This document shows positions 24,934 through 32,654 of a stretch of DNA of 64,000 nucleotides, piece after piece. How positions within the stretch are numbered: position 1 is the first letter of the stretch; each line of letters starts with the position of its first letter. The notes beneath the pieces were generated by a model. The model searched no databases. It was not told where the DNA came from and saw nothing but the letters and a program-made list of their open reading frames with translations. Source of the DNA: DATBGZ01 sp963803115. GTDB lineage: Bacteria > Actinomycetota > Actinomycetes > Mycobacteriales > Micromonosporaceae. A program made the translations under genes and the position numbers. The stretch lies in assembly GCA_963803115.1 (NCBI GenBank), contig CAWDLN010000006.1, forward strand, positions 310,001 to 374,000. Reading direction: 5' to 3'.

Positions 24934-25040
24934 GCATGCGAGCGCGAGGAGCGAGCAGTCGGGGAGGCCCAGCCGCGAGCGTGAGGAGCGAGCGCCAGCG
25001 AGCCCCGCAGTCGCGAGCAACGAAGCACAGTCTCGAGCGA
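24934..25040. repeat. GAGCGAGCG-type repeat between rplB and rpsS
   Basis: A near-complete copy lies at 24975-25020 (starting gcgagcgtgaggagcgagcg, with the core gagccccgcagtcgcgagca). A partial copy precedes it at about 24938-24958. The core is almost identical to the copies at 25949-25994 and 30538-30582. Confidence 0.8.
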
Positions 25041-25056
25041 AGGGGTTAACAGTTCG

Positions 25057-25338
25057 ATGCCACGCAGTTTGAAAAAGGGCCCGTTCATCGACGGCCACCT
25101 GCTCAGGAAGGTGGAGACGCAGAACGAGAAGAACAGCAAGAACGTGATCAAGACCTGGTCTCGCCGGTCGACGGTCATCCCGGACATGCTCGGGCACACG
25201 ATCGCCGTCCACGATGGACGCAAGCACGTGCCGGTGTACATCACCGAGTCGATGGTCGGGCACAAGCTGGGTGAGTTCGCACTGACCCGCACGTTCAAGG
25301 GTCACGAGAAGGACGACCGGAAGGCCCGCCGCCGCTAA
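25057..25338 (+). CDS. rpsS: 30S ribosomal protein S19
   Basis: S19 lies in the 30S head near the A-site. The 93-residue protein MPRSLKKGPFIDGHLLRKV ends in FKGHEKDDRKARRR. TWSRRSTVIPDMLGHTIAVHDGRKHVPVY is the usual core. The rplV ATG lies 43 bp beyond the stop. Confidence 0.98.
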   Translation: MPRSLKKGPFIDGHLLRKVETQNEKNSKNVIKTWSRRSTVIPDMLGHTIAVHDGRKHVPVYITESMVGHKLGEFALTRTFKGHEKDDRKARRR

Positions 25339-25381
25339 GGCGGACGCGGCGTCCGACAAGGGATTGCGAAAGGGACACCCG

Positions 25382-26038
25382 ATGACGACGACCGACACCA
25401 CGCTTCCGGGCGCGCGCGCGGTTGCGCGGCATGTGCGCATCTCGCCGACCAAGGCGCGCCGTGTGGTCGACCTCGTTCGCGGCCTGCCCGCGCAGGAGGC
25501 GCTCACGGTGCTGAAGTTCGCGCCGCAGGCGGCCAGCGAGACCGTCTACAAGGTACTCGCGAGCGCGGTTGCCAACGCCGAGAACAACGAGCGCCTCGAC
25601 CCTGACTCGCTGCTGGTGCGCGCCGCCTACGTCGACGAGGGTCCGACGCTGAAGCGGTTCCGGCCGCGGGCGCAGGGTCGTGCGTACCGGATCCGCAAAC
25701 GGACGTGCCACATCACCATCGAGGTGGAGAGTGTGGTCGTCGCGGGCCGCCGCGGCCGTACCGCTGCTCCCACCAAGGCCGCCAAGGCCGCGCCCGCGAA
25801 GGCCGCCTCGAAGGCTGCCCCGAGCAAGGCCGCCCCCGCCGAAGCGGCGGAAGAGGATGAGACGCCGACCGCACCGGCGCCAAACGCGGCGAAGAAGGCC
25901 GCGAAGGCGACCGCCATTGAAGAGACGAAGCCAGCAAAGAAGGCCGGCGCGAGCGCGAGGAGCGAGCGACAGCGAGCCCCGCAGTCGCGAGCAAACGAGG
26001 AACAGAAGGCGGCTAAGGCCGAGGAGGAGACCGAGTAA
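25382..26038 (+). CDS. rplV: 50S ribosomal protein L22 with a repeat-containing C-terminal tail
   Basis: L22 is a tunnel protein. The ATG at 25382 gives MTTTDTTLPGARAVARHVR behind an aaaggga site. The 218-residue product has a normal L22 core to about residue 118 (RISPTKARRVVDLVRG, PRAQGRAYRIRKRTCHITIEV), then about 100 residues of Ala/Lys/Glu/Pro low-complexity tail. Residues 190-205 (about 25949-25994) are encoded by the intergenic repeat also seen after rplB and rplF and read ASARSERQRAPQSRAN. The repeat stays in frame. The stop overlaps the rpsC ATG (TAATG). Confidence 0.95.
   Translation: MTTTDTTLPGARAVARHVRISPTKARRVVDLVRGLPAQEALTVLKFAPQAASETVYKVLASAVANAENNERLDPDSLLVRAAYVDEGPTLKRFRPRAQGRAYRIRKRTCHITIEVESVVVAGRRGRTAAPTKAAKAAPAKAASKAAPSKAAPAEAAEEDETPTAPAPNAAKKAAKATAIEETKPAKKAGASARSERQRAPQSRANEEQKAAKAEEETE
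25949..25994. repeat. GAGCGAGCG-type repeat inside the rplV coding region
   Basis: gcgagcgcgaggagcgagcg followed by acagcgagccccgcagtcg and cgagcaa is nearly identical to 24975-25020 and 30538-30582. It is translated in frame in the disordered tail of L22. Confidence 0.85.
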
Positions 26039-26910
26039 TGGGCCAGAAGGTTCACCCGACCGGGTTCCGGCTCGGCATCTCGACTGACTGGAAGTCGCGC
26101 TGGTACGCGGACAAGCTCTACAAGGACTACATCGCCGAGGACGTGAAGATCCGTAAGTCGATGGCCAAGGGGCTCGAGCGCGCCGGGGTGTCCAAGGTGG
26201 ACATCGAGCGCACCCGGGACCGGGTCCGCATCGACATCCATACCGCCCGCCCGGGCATCGTCATCGGCCGCAAGGGTGCCGAGGCGGACCGAATCCGCGG
26301 CAACCTCGAGAAGCTGACCGGCAAGCAGGTCCAGCTCAACATTCTTGAGGTCAAGTCGCCTGAGTCGGATGCCCAGCTGGTCGCACAGGGTGTCGCCGAG
26401 CAGCTGTCGAGCCGGGTCAGTTTCCGCCGGGCCATGCGCAAGGCGATGCAGTCGGCCATGAAGAACACCATGGTCAAAGGCATTCGCGTGCAGGTCTCCG
26501 GCCGGCTGGGTGGCGCGGAGATGAGCCGCACCGAGTTCTACCGCGAGGGACGGGTTCCGCTGCACACGCTGCGGGCCAACATCGAGTACGGGTTCTTCGA
26601 GGCTCGCACGACGTTCGGCCGCATCGGCGTGAAGGTCTGGATCTACAAGGGTGATGCCGCCGCCGGTGCACCGACGGCGGAGCAGGCGCCCGGCCGCGCG
26701 CGCCGCGATGCCCGTGCCGAGCGGCCGGAGCGTCCGCGCCGTCTGCGCTCGGGTGCTTCGGGAACCACGGCCGGTGGTACGGAGGCTGGCCGGGCCGTGG
26801 CCGCGCCGGTCCAGGCCACCGAGCCATCGCCCGCCGAAGCCGAGCCCTTGACCGAGACGGTCTTCGAGGAGACCGCACCGGACGAGAGCCACGAAAGCCA
26901 GGAGGGCTGA
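26038..26910 (+). CDS. rpsC: 30S ribosomal protein S3
   Basis: S3 forms part of the mRNA entry helicase. The 290-residue protein has MGQKVHPTGFRLGISTDWKS, the KH-type GRKGAEADRIRGNLEKLTG and the C-terminal S3 domain (GRLGGAEMSRTEFYREGRVP, GVKVWIYKGD). A tail of about 70 residues rich in Arg, Ala, Pro and Glu follows from about residue 220, longer than in non-actinobacterial S3. Confidence 0.98.
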   Translation: MGQKVHPTGFRLGISTDWKSRWYADKLYKDYIAEDVKIRKSMAKGLERAGVSKVDIERTRDRVRIDIHTARPGIVIGRKGAEADRIRGNLEKLTGKQVQLNILEVKSPESDAQLVAQGVAEQLSSRVSFRRAMRKAMQSAMKNTMVKGIRVQVSGRLGGAEMSRTEFYREGRVPLHTLRANIEYGFFEARTTFGRIGVKVWIYKGDAAAGAPTAEQAPGRARRDARAERPERPRRLRSGASGTTAGGTEAGRAVAAPVQATEPSPAEAEPLTETVFEETAPDESHESQEG

Positions 26911-26913
26911 TCC

Positions 26914-27375
26914 ATGTTGATGCCCCGTAAGCCCCCGGGTGGCTTCCGTAAGCCGCACCACCCTGACCGCCACGGCAACAGCAAGGGCGGAAACCGGGTC
27001 GTGTTCGGCGAGTACGGGATCCAGGCGCTCGAGCCGGCCTACGTGACCAACCGGCAGATCGAGGCGGCGCGTATCGCGATGACCCGCCACATCAAGCGTG
27101 GCGGCAAGGTTTGGATAACCGTGTTCCCTGACCGGGCCATCACCAAGAAGCCGGCCGAGACGCGTATGGGCTCCGGCAAGGGCTCACCCGAGTGGTGGGT
27201 GTCCAACGTCAAGCCAGGACGGATCCTCTTCGAGATGTCCTTCCCTAGTGAGCCGATCGCGCGTGAGGCGATGCGTCGCGCGATCCACAAGCTCCCCATG
27301 AAGTGCCGCATCGTCAAGCGCGCCGATGATTCCGGTTCCGCTTCGCAAGCGTCGCGGAAGGTGGGTGAGGTCTGA
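26914..27375 (+). CDS. rplP: 50S ribosomal protein L16
   Basis: L16 shapes the A-site tRNA path. The 153-residue protein starts MLMPRKPPGGFRKPHHPDRHG and has FGEYGIQALEPAYVTNRQIEAAR and ETRMGSGKGSPEWWV. Its TGA overlaps the rpmC ATG (TGATG). Confidence 0.97.
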   Translation: MLMPRKPPGGFRKPHHPDRHGNSKGGNRVVFGEYGIQALEPAYVTNRQIEAARIAMTRHIKRGGKVWITVFPDRAITKKPAETRMGSGKGSPEWWVSNVKPGRILFEMSFPSEPIAREAMRRAIHKLPMKCRIVKRADDSGSASQASRKVGEV

Positions 27376-27608
27376 TGGCAGCGGGGACCGCGGCGGCCGA
27401 GCTTCGCGAACTCTCGCTCGAGGAGCTCGTGACGAAGCTGAAGGAGGCGAAGGCGGAGCTGTTCAACCTCCGGGTGCAGTCCGCCACCGGGCAGCTGGAC
27501 AACAACCGTCGGCTGCAGGTCGTCCGCAAGGAGATCGCCCGGATCTACACCATCATGCGCGAGCGCGAGCTCGGGCTCTCGGCCGAACCGTCTGAGGTGA
27601 CAGCATGA
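27375..27608 (+). CDS. rpmC: 50S ribosomal protein L29
   Basis: This is a 77-residue two-helix protein at the tunnel exit. The family core LSLEELVTKLKEAKAELFNLRVQSATGQL is clear, followed by RRLQVVRKEIARIYTIMRERE. It is coupled to rplP (TGATG) and rpsQ (ATGA). Confidence 0.96.
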   Translation: MAAGTAAAELRELSLEELVTKLKEAKAELFNLRVQSATGQLDNNRRLQVVRKEIARIYTIMRERELGLSAEPSEVTA

Positions 27609-27889
27609 CCGACAATGGCACCGCCACCACGGCGCCGGTGCGCAACCGCCGCAAGGTTCGCGAGGGCATCGTGGTGAGCGACAAGATGGACAAGACCGTG
27701 GTCGTGGTCGTCGAGGACCGGGTCAAGCACCCCCTCTACGGCAAGGTCCTGCGCCGCACCAGCCGGCTGAAGGCCCACGACGAGAGCAACACGTGTGGCG
27801 TCGGCGATCGGGTGTCCATTATGGAGACTCGACCGCTCTCCGCCACCAAGCGCTGGCGGGTCGTCGAGATCATCGAGCGCGCGAAGTAG
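27605..27889 (+). CDS. rpsQ: 30S ribosomal protein S17
   Basis: S17 is a primary 16S rRNA-binding protein. The 94-residue protein has a short hydrophilic N-terminus, then RKVREGIVVSDKMDKTVVVVVEDRVKHPLYGK and RPLSATKRWRVVEI. The ATG overlaps the rpmC stop. A 93-bp spacer follows before rplN. Confidence 0.97.
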   Translation: MTDNGTATTAPVRNRRKVREGIVVSDKMDKTVVVVVEDRVKHPLYGKVLRRTSRLKAHDESNTCGVGDRVSIMETRPLSATKRWRVVEIIERAK

Positions 27890-27982
27890 CGGTTCCGCCA
27901 AGCTCCACTGCCGGGGCGCACGCTGCGACAGCAGCGTTAGTCGAAAAGCAGTGGAGAACTGGCAGACGACAGGGAGACAGCT

Positions 27983-28351
27983 GTGATTCAGCAGGAGACG
28001 CGACTCAAGGTCGCCGACAACACGGGTGCCCGGGAGATCCTGTGCATCCGCGTGCTCGGCGGCTCGGGTCGGCGCTACGCGAGCATCGGCGACGTCATCG
28101 TGGCCACGGTCAAGGACGCGATTCCCGGCGCTGGTGTGAAGAAGGGCGACGTGGTCAAGGCGGTCATCGTCCGCACCGCCAAGGAGCGGCGACGCCCGGA
28201 CGGGTCGTACATCCGCTTCGACGAGAACGCCGCGGTCATCATCAAGGACGGCGGCGACCCGCGCGGCACGCGCATCTTCGGCCCGGTCGGGCGCGAGCTG
28301 CGCGACAAGCGCTTCATGAAGATCATCAGCCTTGCCCCGGAGGTGCTGTAG
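27983..28351 (+). CDS. rplN: 50S ribosomal protein L14
   Basis: L14 lies at the subunit interface. The 122-residue protein starts at a GTG (MIQQETRLKVADNTGAREI) behind an agggaga site. KDAIPGAGVKKGDVVKAV and the terminal FMKIISLAPEVL are standard. Confidence 0.98.
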   Translation: MIQQETRLKVADNTGAREILCIRVLGGSGRRYASIGDVIVATVKDAIPGAGVKKGDVVKAVIVRTAKERRRPDGSYIRFDENAAVIIKDGGDPRGTRIFGPVGRELRDKRFMKIISLAPEVL

Positions 28352-28354
28352 ACC

Positions 28355-28673
28355 GTGAAGGTGAAAAAGGGTGACACGGTTGAGGTCATCGCCGGGAAGG
28401 ACAAGGGCGCGCGTGGCAAGGTCATCGCGGCCTATCCGCGGCTGGGCAAGGTCCTCGTCGAGGGCGTGAACCGGGTCAAGAAGCACACCCGCATCCGGAC
28501 CACCCAGCGCGGTGCGAAGACCGGCGGCATCGTCACCCAGGAAGCGCCGATTGACGTGTCGAACGTCATGGTCGTCGACCCGGACGGCCAGCCGACGCGG
28601 GTCGGCTACCGCATCGACGAGAACGGCCAGAAGGTCCGCATCGCCCGGACGACCGGTAAGGACATGCCGATGA
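28355..28673 (+). CDS. rplX: 50S ribosomal protein L24 (3' end out of frame)
   Basis: L24 initiates 50S assembly. The GTG start gives MKVKKGDTVEVIAGKDKGARGK; the KOW motif and the HTRIRTTQRGAKTGGIVTQE segment are normal up to the family end at ARTTGKD (about residue 104). No stop follows in that frame, which runs 224 codons into rplE. A TGA at 28671-28673 in the +1 frame, overlapping an ATG at 28670, would restore the ATGA junction used elsewhere in the operon. One extra base near 28655-28670 is therefore suspected; the end given is a reconstruction. Confidence 0.8.
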
Positions 28674-28691
28674 CGACCAGCGACATGACAC

Positions 28692-29240
28692 ATGCCCCGG
28701 CTCAAGGAGCGCTACCGCGCCGAGATCGTGGGTGCGCTGACCGAGCAGTTCATGTACCGCAACCCGATGCAGGTGCCGCGGCTGGTCAAGATCGTCGTGA
28801 ACATGGGCGTCGGCGACGCCGCCCGGGACGCCAAGCTGATGGACGGCGCGGTGCGCGACCTGACCGCGATCACCGGCCAGAAGCCGCAGATCCGTCGGGC
28901 CACCAAGTCCATCGCGCAGTTCAAGCTTCGCGAGGGAATGCCGATCGGCGCCAAGGTGACGCTGCGCGGGGACCGAATGTGGGAGTTTCTGGACCGGTTG
29001 CTGTCGATCGCGCTGCCCCGAATTCGTGACTTCCGCGGGCTGGACGGGCGCAAGCTCGACGGCCACGGCAACTACACGTTCGGTCTTACCGAGCAGTCGG
29101 TCTTCCACGAGATCGACCAGGACCGCATCGACCGTGTCCGCGGCATGGACATCACGATCGTGACTACCGCACCAACCGATGACGAGGGGCGGGCATTGTT
29201 GAAGCTCCTCGGATTCCCGTTCAAGGAGCTGGCGAGTTGA
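28692..29240 (+). CDS. rplE: 50S ribosomal protein L5
   Basis: L5 binds 5S rRNA. From the ATG at 28692 the frame gives 182 residues, MPRLKERYRAEIVGALTEQF. It contains VNMGVGDAARDAKLMDGA, FKLREGMPIGAKVTLRG and NYTFGLTEQSVFHEID. The true start may be the ATG at 28670 (MTTSDMTH...), which overlaps the likely rplX stop, with one surplus C in the CCCC run at 28695-28698; the shorter start needs no frame correction. Confidence 0.92.
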   Translation: MPRLKERYRAEIVGALTEQFMYRNPMQVPRLVKIVVNMGVGDAARDAKLMDGAVRDLTAITGQKPQIRRATKSIAQFKLREGMPIGAKVTLRGDRMWEFLDRLLSIALPRIRDFRGLDGRKLDGHGNYTFGLTEQSVFHEIDQDRIDRVRGMDITIVTTAPTDDEGRALLKLLGFPFKELAS

Positions 29241-29267
29241 ACCACCCTTACAGCAAGGAGAACTGAC

Positions 29268-29453
29268 ATGGCCAAGAAGGCGCTGATTCTCAAGGCCGCC
29301 GCGAAGCCGAAGTTCGCTGTGCGCGCGTACACCCGCTGCCAGCGGTGCGGCCGGCCGAAGTCGGTCTACCGCAAGTTCGGCCTGTGCCGCATCTGCATCC
29401 GTGACATGGCGCACCGGGGCGAGCTGCCCGGCGTCGCAAAAGCCTCCTGGTAA
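29268..29453 (+). CDS. rpsN: 30S ribosomal protein S14, zinc-binding type
   Basis: The 61-residue S14 of the zinc-containing type shows the C-X2-C...C-X2-C ribbon TRCQRCGRPKSVYRKFGLCRICIRD, of which CQRC and CRIC are the ligand pairs, and ends GELPGVAKASW. An aaggag site precedes the ATG. It is the spc-operon copy between rplE and rpsH. Confidence 0.97.
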   Translation: MAKKALILKAAAKPKFAVRAYTRCQRCGRPKSVYRKFGLCRICIRDMAHRGELPGVAKASW

Positions 29454-29546
29454 CACCGTGCATCTGTCTCCGCTCCGCAAGCATCGCGGAACGTCTTCGC
29501 CACAGGCCTTGGACAGGAACCGCGGCGAGAAGGGTTTGACGAAGTT

Positions 29547-29954
29547 ATGACCATGACCGATCCGATCGCAGACATGCTCACCCGTCTGCGCAACGCCAAC
29601 CAGGCCTACCACGACAAGGTCTCGATGCCGTACTCGAAGATCAAGGCGAACATCGCCGAAGTCCTCAAGGCCGAGGGTTACGTGGCGATGTGGACCGTCG
29701 AGGAGCCGGCCGAGGCAGCGTCGGCAAGACGCCTCGTGGTTGAGCTCAAGTACGGTCCGCACCGCGAGCGCAGCCTCGCCGGCATCCGCCGGGTGTCCAA
29801 GCCTGGCCTGCGGGTGTACGCGAAGGCGCAGGAGATGCCTCGGGTGTTCGGTGGCCTTGGCATCGCGATCATCTCGACCTCCAATGGGCTGCTGACGGAT
29901 CGGCAGGCCCGCAAGCGAAACGTAGGCGGGGAAGTCCTCGCCTGGGTCTGGTAA
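29547..29954 (+). CDS. rpsH: 30S ribosomal protein S8
   Basis: S8 binds the central domain of 16S rRNA. The 135-residue protein starts MTMTDPIADMLTRLRNANQA; the second ATG at 29553 is an alternative. KPGLRVYAKAQEMPRVFGG and the terminal GGEVLAWVW match the family. A 93-bp spacer separates it from rpsN. Confidence 0.97.
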   Translation: MTMTDPIADMLTRLRNANQAYHDKVSMPYSKIKANIAEVLKAEGYVAMWTVEEPAEAASARRLVVELKYGPHRERSLAGIRRVSKPGLRVYAKAQEMPRVFGGLGIAIISTSNGLLTDRQARKRNVGGEVLAWVW

Positions 29955-29964
29955 GGGGCACCCC

Positions 29965-30507
29965 ATGTCGAGAATTGGGCGTAAGCCGATCCCGGTGCCG
30001 ACCGGCGTCGATATCTCGATCGACGGCCAGACCGTACGGGTGAAGGGCCCCAAAGGTGAACTCAGCCACACCGTGGCCGAGCCGATCACGGTGGAGCGTG
30101 GCGACGACGGCGTGCTGTATGTGGGCCGTCCCAACGATGAACGGCGGGCCAAGGAGCTGCACGGTCTGAGCCGGACCCTCGTGGCGAACATGGTCGTCGG
30201 GGTGACGGACGGTTACCGCAAGTCGCTGGAGATCAACGGCACGGGTTACCGCGTGACGCAGAAGGGCTCCGACCTCGAGTTCGCGCTCGGCTTCTCGCAC
30301 GCGGTGGTGGTGCCGGCCCCTACCGGCATCACCTTCACGGTCGAGCGGCCCACGTTGTTCCACATCGGCGGCATCGACAAGCAACAGGTCGGCGAGGTCG
30401 CCGCGAACATTCGCAAGATACGTCCGCCCGAGCCGTACAAGGGCAAGGGCGTCAAGTACGTGGGCGAGGTCATTCGCCGCAAGGCCGGAAAGGCGGGTAA
30501 GAAGTGA
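29965..30507 (+). CDS. rplF: 50S ribosomal protein L6
   Basis: L6 lies near the sarcin-ricin loop. The 180-residue protein starts MSRIGRKPIPVPTGVDISI. The duplicated alpha/beta fold and the C-terminal signature IRPPEPYKGKGVKYVGE are intact. A repeat-bearing 109-bp spacer separates it from rplR. Confidence 0.98.
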   Translation: MSRIGRKPIPVPTGVDISIDGQTVRVKGPKGELSHTVAEPITVERGDDGVLYVGRPNDERRAKELHGLSRTLVANMVVGVTDGYRKSLEINGTGYRVTQKGSDLEFALGFSHAVVVPAPTGITFTVERPTLFHIGGIDKQQVGEVAANIRKIRPPEPYKGKGVKYVGEVIRRKAGKAGKK

Positions 30508-30606
30508 GCCCGAGGAGCGAGCTTGCGAGCCCCAGCCGCGAGCGCGAGGAGCGAGCGAAGCGAGCCCCGCAGTCGCGAACAAAAGCAAGCGCAGCGGCGA
30601 ACAAAG
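30508..30606. repeat. GAGCGAGCG-type repeat between rplF and rplR
   Basis: A full copy at 30538-30582 (gcgagcgcgaggagcgagcg, then aagcgagccccgcagtcgc) nearly matches the copies after rplB and inside rplV. A partial copy lies at about 30509-30533 (cgaggagcgagcttgcgagc). Confidence 0.8.
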
Positions 30607-30616
30607 GAGTTACAGC

Positions 30617-31007
30617 GTGAGCGCGACACTGCTCAGGCGCAAGTCGGGCGCGGCCGCCCAGCGCGCGATCGGGCGGGCCCGGCGTCACTTCCGCGTCCGC
30701 AAGAACCTCACGGGTACGGCCGCCCGCCCCCGGCTCGTCGTCACCCGAACGCTGCGGCACATCATCGCCCAGGTCGTTGACGACACGAAGGGCCACACGG
30801 TCGCCTCGGCGTCGAGCATGGACGCGTCGATCCGCGGAGCCGAGGGCGACAAGAAGGCCATCGCGGCGAAGGTCGGCGCGCTCGTCGCCGAGCGGGCCAA
30901 GGTCGGTGGGTGTCAGCAAGGTCGTCTTCGACCGTGGCGGCAACAGGTACGCGGGGCGCCTCGCCTCGCTGGCTGACGCTGCCCGCGAAGCCGGACTCGA
31001 GTTCTAA
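30617..31007 (+). CDS. rplR: 50S ribosomal protein L18 (single-base frameshift)
   Basis: L18 binds 5S rRNA. The GTG start gives MSATLLRRKSGAAAQRAIGR, normal through KVGALVAERAKVG. The expected ending GVSKVVFDRGGNRYAGRLA...AREAGLEF follows in the +1 frame and stops at 31005-31007. One surplus base in ggtgggt (30905-30911) explains it. The gene is essential, so sequencing error is likelier than inactivation. Corrected length is about 130 residues. Confidence 0.88.
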
Positions 31008-31023
31008 GGAAGGGGTGTCAGAC

Positions 31024-31667
31024 ATGCCAGGTCCACAGCGCCGCGGCGCCGGGGCAGGTAACGCGCGGCCCCGAGGGCGGACGCGAGGGTGGCCGTGAAG
31101 GCCGCGGCCGGGGACGCGACGGCGGCCGAGGCCCGCGCGAGGTAGCGGAGAAGACCCCGCACATCGAGCGGGTGGTGACCATCAACCGCGTGGCCAAGGT
31201 CGTCAAGGGTGGTCGCCGGTTCAGCTTCACCGCGCTGGTCGTGGTGGGCGACGGGGACGGCACCGTCGGCGTCGGCTACGGGAAGGCCAAGGAGGTGCCC
31301 GCGGCGATCGCCAAGGGCGTCGAGGAGGCGAAGAAGCACTTCTTCAAGGTGCCCCGGATCGCTGCGACGATTCCCCACCCGGTGCAGGGTGAGGACGCCG
31401 CCGGTGTAGTGCTGCTCAAGCCGGCCAGCGCCGGTACCGGGGTCATCGCCGGTGGTCCGGTGCGTGCGGTCCTGGAGTGCGCCGGCATCCACGATATGTT
31501 GTCGAAGAGCCTCGGCTCGTCGAACCCGATCAACATCGTGCACGCCACGGTGGCGGCCCTGCGCATGCTGGAGTCGCCCGAGGCCGTCGCGGCTCGTCGC
31601 GGGCTGCCCGTCGAGGATGTGGCGCCGGCGGCGATGTTGGCGCGCGCGCGCCGGAGTGGGGGCCTAC
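31024..31667 (+). CDS. rpsE: 30S ribosomal protein S5 (frame broken near both ends)
   Basis: S5 takes part in decoding fidelity. The ATG at 31024, behind aaggag, opens MPGPQRRGAGAGNARP and then stops at 31096. The body continues in the +1 frame as REGGREGRGRGRDGG and the S5 core HIERVVTINRVAKVVKGGRRFSF, GVGYGKAKEVPAAI and SLGSSNPINIVHATV. A surplus C in the CCCC run at 31069-31072 would join them. The core ends EDVAPAAMLARAR near 31645. No stop occurs in any frame before rpmD, so a second error is suspected and the end shown is approximate. Confidence 0.8.
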
Positions 31668-31878
31668 ATGGCCAAGCTCAAGGTCACCCAGATCCGGTCC
31701 AGGATCGGGGAGAAGCAGAACCAGCGCGAGACGCTGCGTTCGCTCGGCCTCAAGCGGATCAACGACGTGGTGGTGAAGGAGGACCGCCCCGAGTTCCGGG
31801 GCATGATCTTCACGGTGAGCCACCTCGTGCGTGTCGAGGGAGGTCGGGTCGATGAAGAGCGAGGAAGGAGGGGAATGA
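31668..31878 (+). CDS. rpmD: 50S ribosomal protein L30 (single-base frameshift near 3' end)
   Basis: The ATG gives MAKLKVTQIRSRIGEKQNQRE, then LRSLGLKRINDVVVKEDRPEF. That frame runs on through the rplO start without a stop. Dropping one G from the GGG at 31838-31840 gives the ending EEVGSMKSEEGGE with TGA at 31876-31878, overlapping the rplO ATG (ATGA). The corrected protein has 69 residues. The end coordinate assumes this correction. Confidence 0.82.
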
Positions 31879-32319
31879 CGATCAAGGTTCACCATCTGCG
31901 CCCGGCTCCCGGGCGCCAAGACCGAGAAGACCCGAGTGGGTCGCGGTGACGGCTCCAAGGGTAAGACCGCCGGCCGCGGTACCAAGGGCTCCAAGGCCCG
32001 GAAGAACATCTCGCCGGCCTTCGAGGGCGGCCAGATGCCCATCCACATGCGGCTGCCGAAGCTGAAGGGCTTCAAGAACAGGTTCCGGATCGAGTTCCAG
32101 GTCGTCAACCTCGACCGGCTGGCCGAGCTGTTCCCAGGCGGCGGCGAGGTCGGCCCCGACCAGATGGTGGAGGCCGGTGCGGTCCGCAAGGGCCAGCCGG
32201 TCAAGGTCCTCGGCAACGGCGAGCTGGGTGGCGTCAACCTTCGAGTGTCGGCCCACGCGTTCAGCGAGTCGGCCAAGGAGAAGATCGCCGCTGCTGGTGG
32301 CTCGGCCATCCAACTGTAA
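31875..32319 (+). CDS. rplO: 50S ribosomal protein L15 (single-base frameshift near 5' end)
   Basis: L15 is a late 50S assembly protein. The ATG at 31875 begins MTIKVHHLRPAPG, and the body continues in the +1 frame as AKTEKTRVGRGDGSKGKTAG and RGTKGSKARKN, ending KEKIAAAGGSAIQL. One surplus base in the cccggg at 31908-31913 joins them. Corrected length is about 147 residues. A hairpin follows 23 bp after the stop. Confidence 0.88.
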
Positions 32320-32342
32320 GAATGTCCGAGCGTAGGCATCAG

Positions 32343-32365
32343 CCCGCCTAACGTCGCTAGGCGGG
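32343..32365 (+). terminator. Hairpin after rplO
   Basis: CCCGCCTA (32343-32350) and TAGGCGGG (32358-32365) pair perfectly with a 7-nt loop. There is no T-tract. It may end the spc-operon ribosomal segment before secY. Confidence 0.55.
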
Positions 32366-32417
32366 GGCGGTGGGGTCCCGAGTAGGCCTGGGCGGGGCGG
32401 TGGGGTCCCGAGTAGGC
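32364..32417. repeat. Two copies of a 24-bp direct repeat, period 30
   Basis: ggggcggtggggtcccgagt plus aggc occurs at 32364-32387 and 32394-32417. It is adjacent to the post-rplO hairpin. No function is apparent. Confidence 0.85.
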
Positions 32418-32654
32418 AACGTGGCGTCCGGCTCGTGGGGGCCGCCGGGCGCCACGAACCACACCCGGGGTGCTTTGCCCCATGCAGGCGGCTACGTCCC
32501 ATGCCCGACCTGACCGGCTGGTCATGTGGCTGTTAGAGTCTGCGTTCGCACGCCGGTACGCTCATAGACAGCCCGTCGACTTCGATCGGCGCTCCCACAG
32601 ACTCATTCCGCCGGTCCGAGCAGTCGGCGGACGCCATGCGCAGGAGGAAGAACC

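Larger units (their letters stand above)
32320..32654. other. 335-bp region between rplO and secY
   Basis: It contains a hairpin (32343-32365), two copies of a 24-bp direct repeat (32364-32417) and a possible secY promoter (for example TTAGAG 32533-32538, 18 bp, TACGCT 32557-32562; weak). No gene was recognised. Confidence 0.6.

Noticed and set aside
25949..25994. L22 truncation by the inserted repeat
   Set aside because: The repeat keeps the frame open and the L22 core is complete upstream; only the disordered tail is affected.
28355..31949. Programmed ribosomal frameshifting or fused ribosomal proteins (L24-L5, S5-L30, L30-L15)
   Set aside because: No slippery heptamer with downstream structure was seen. 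The corrected frames give normal separate proteins with normal ATGA overlaps, and the breaks share one direction, which fits base errors better.
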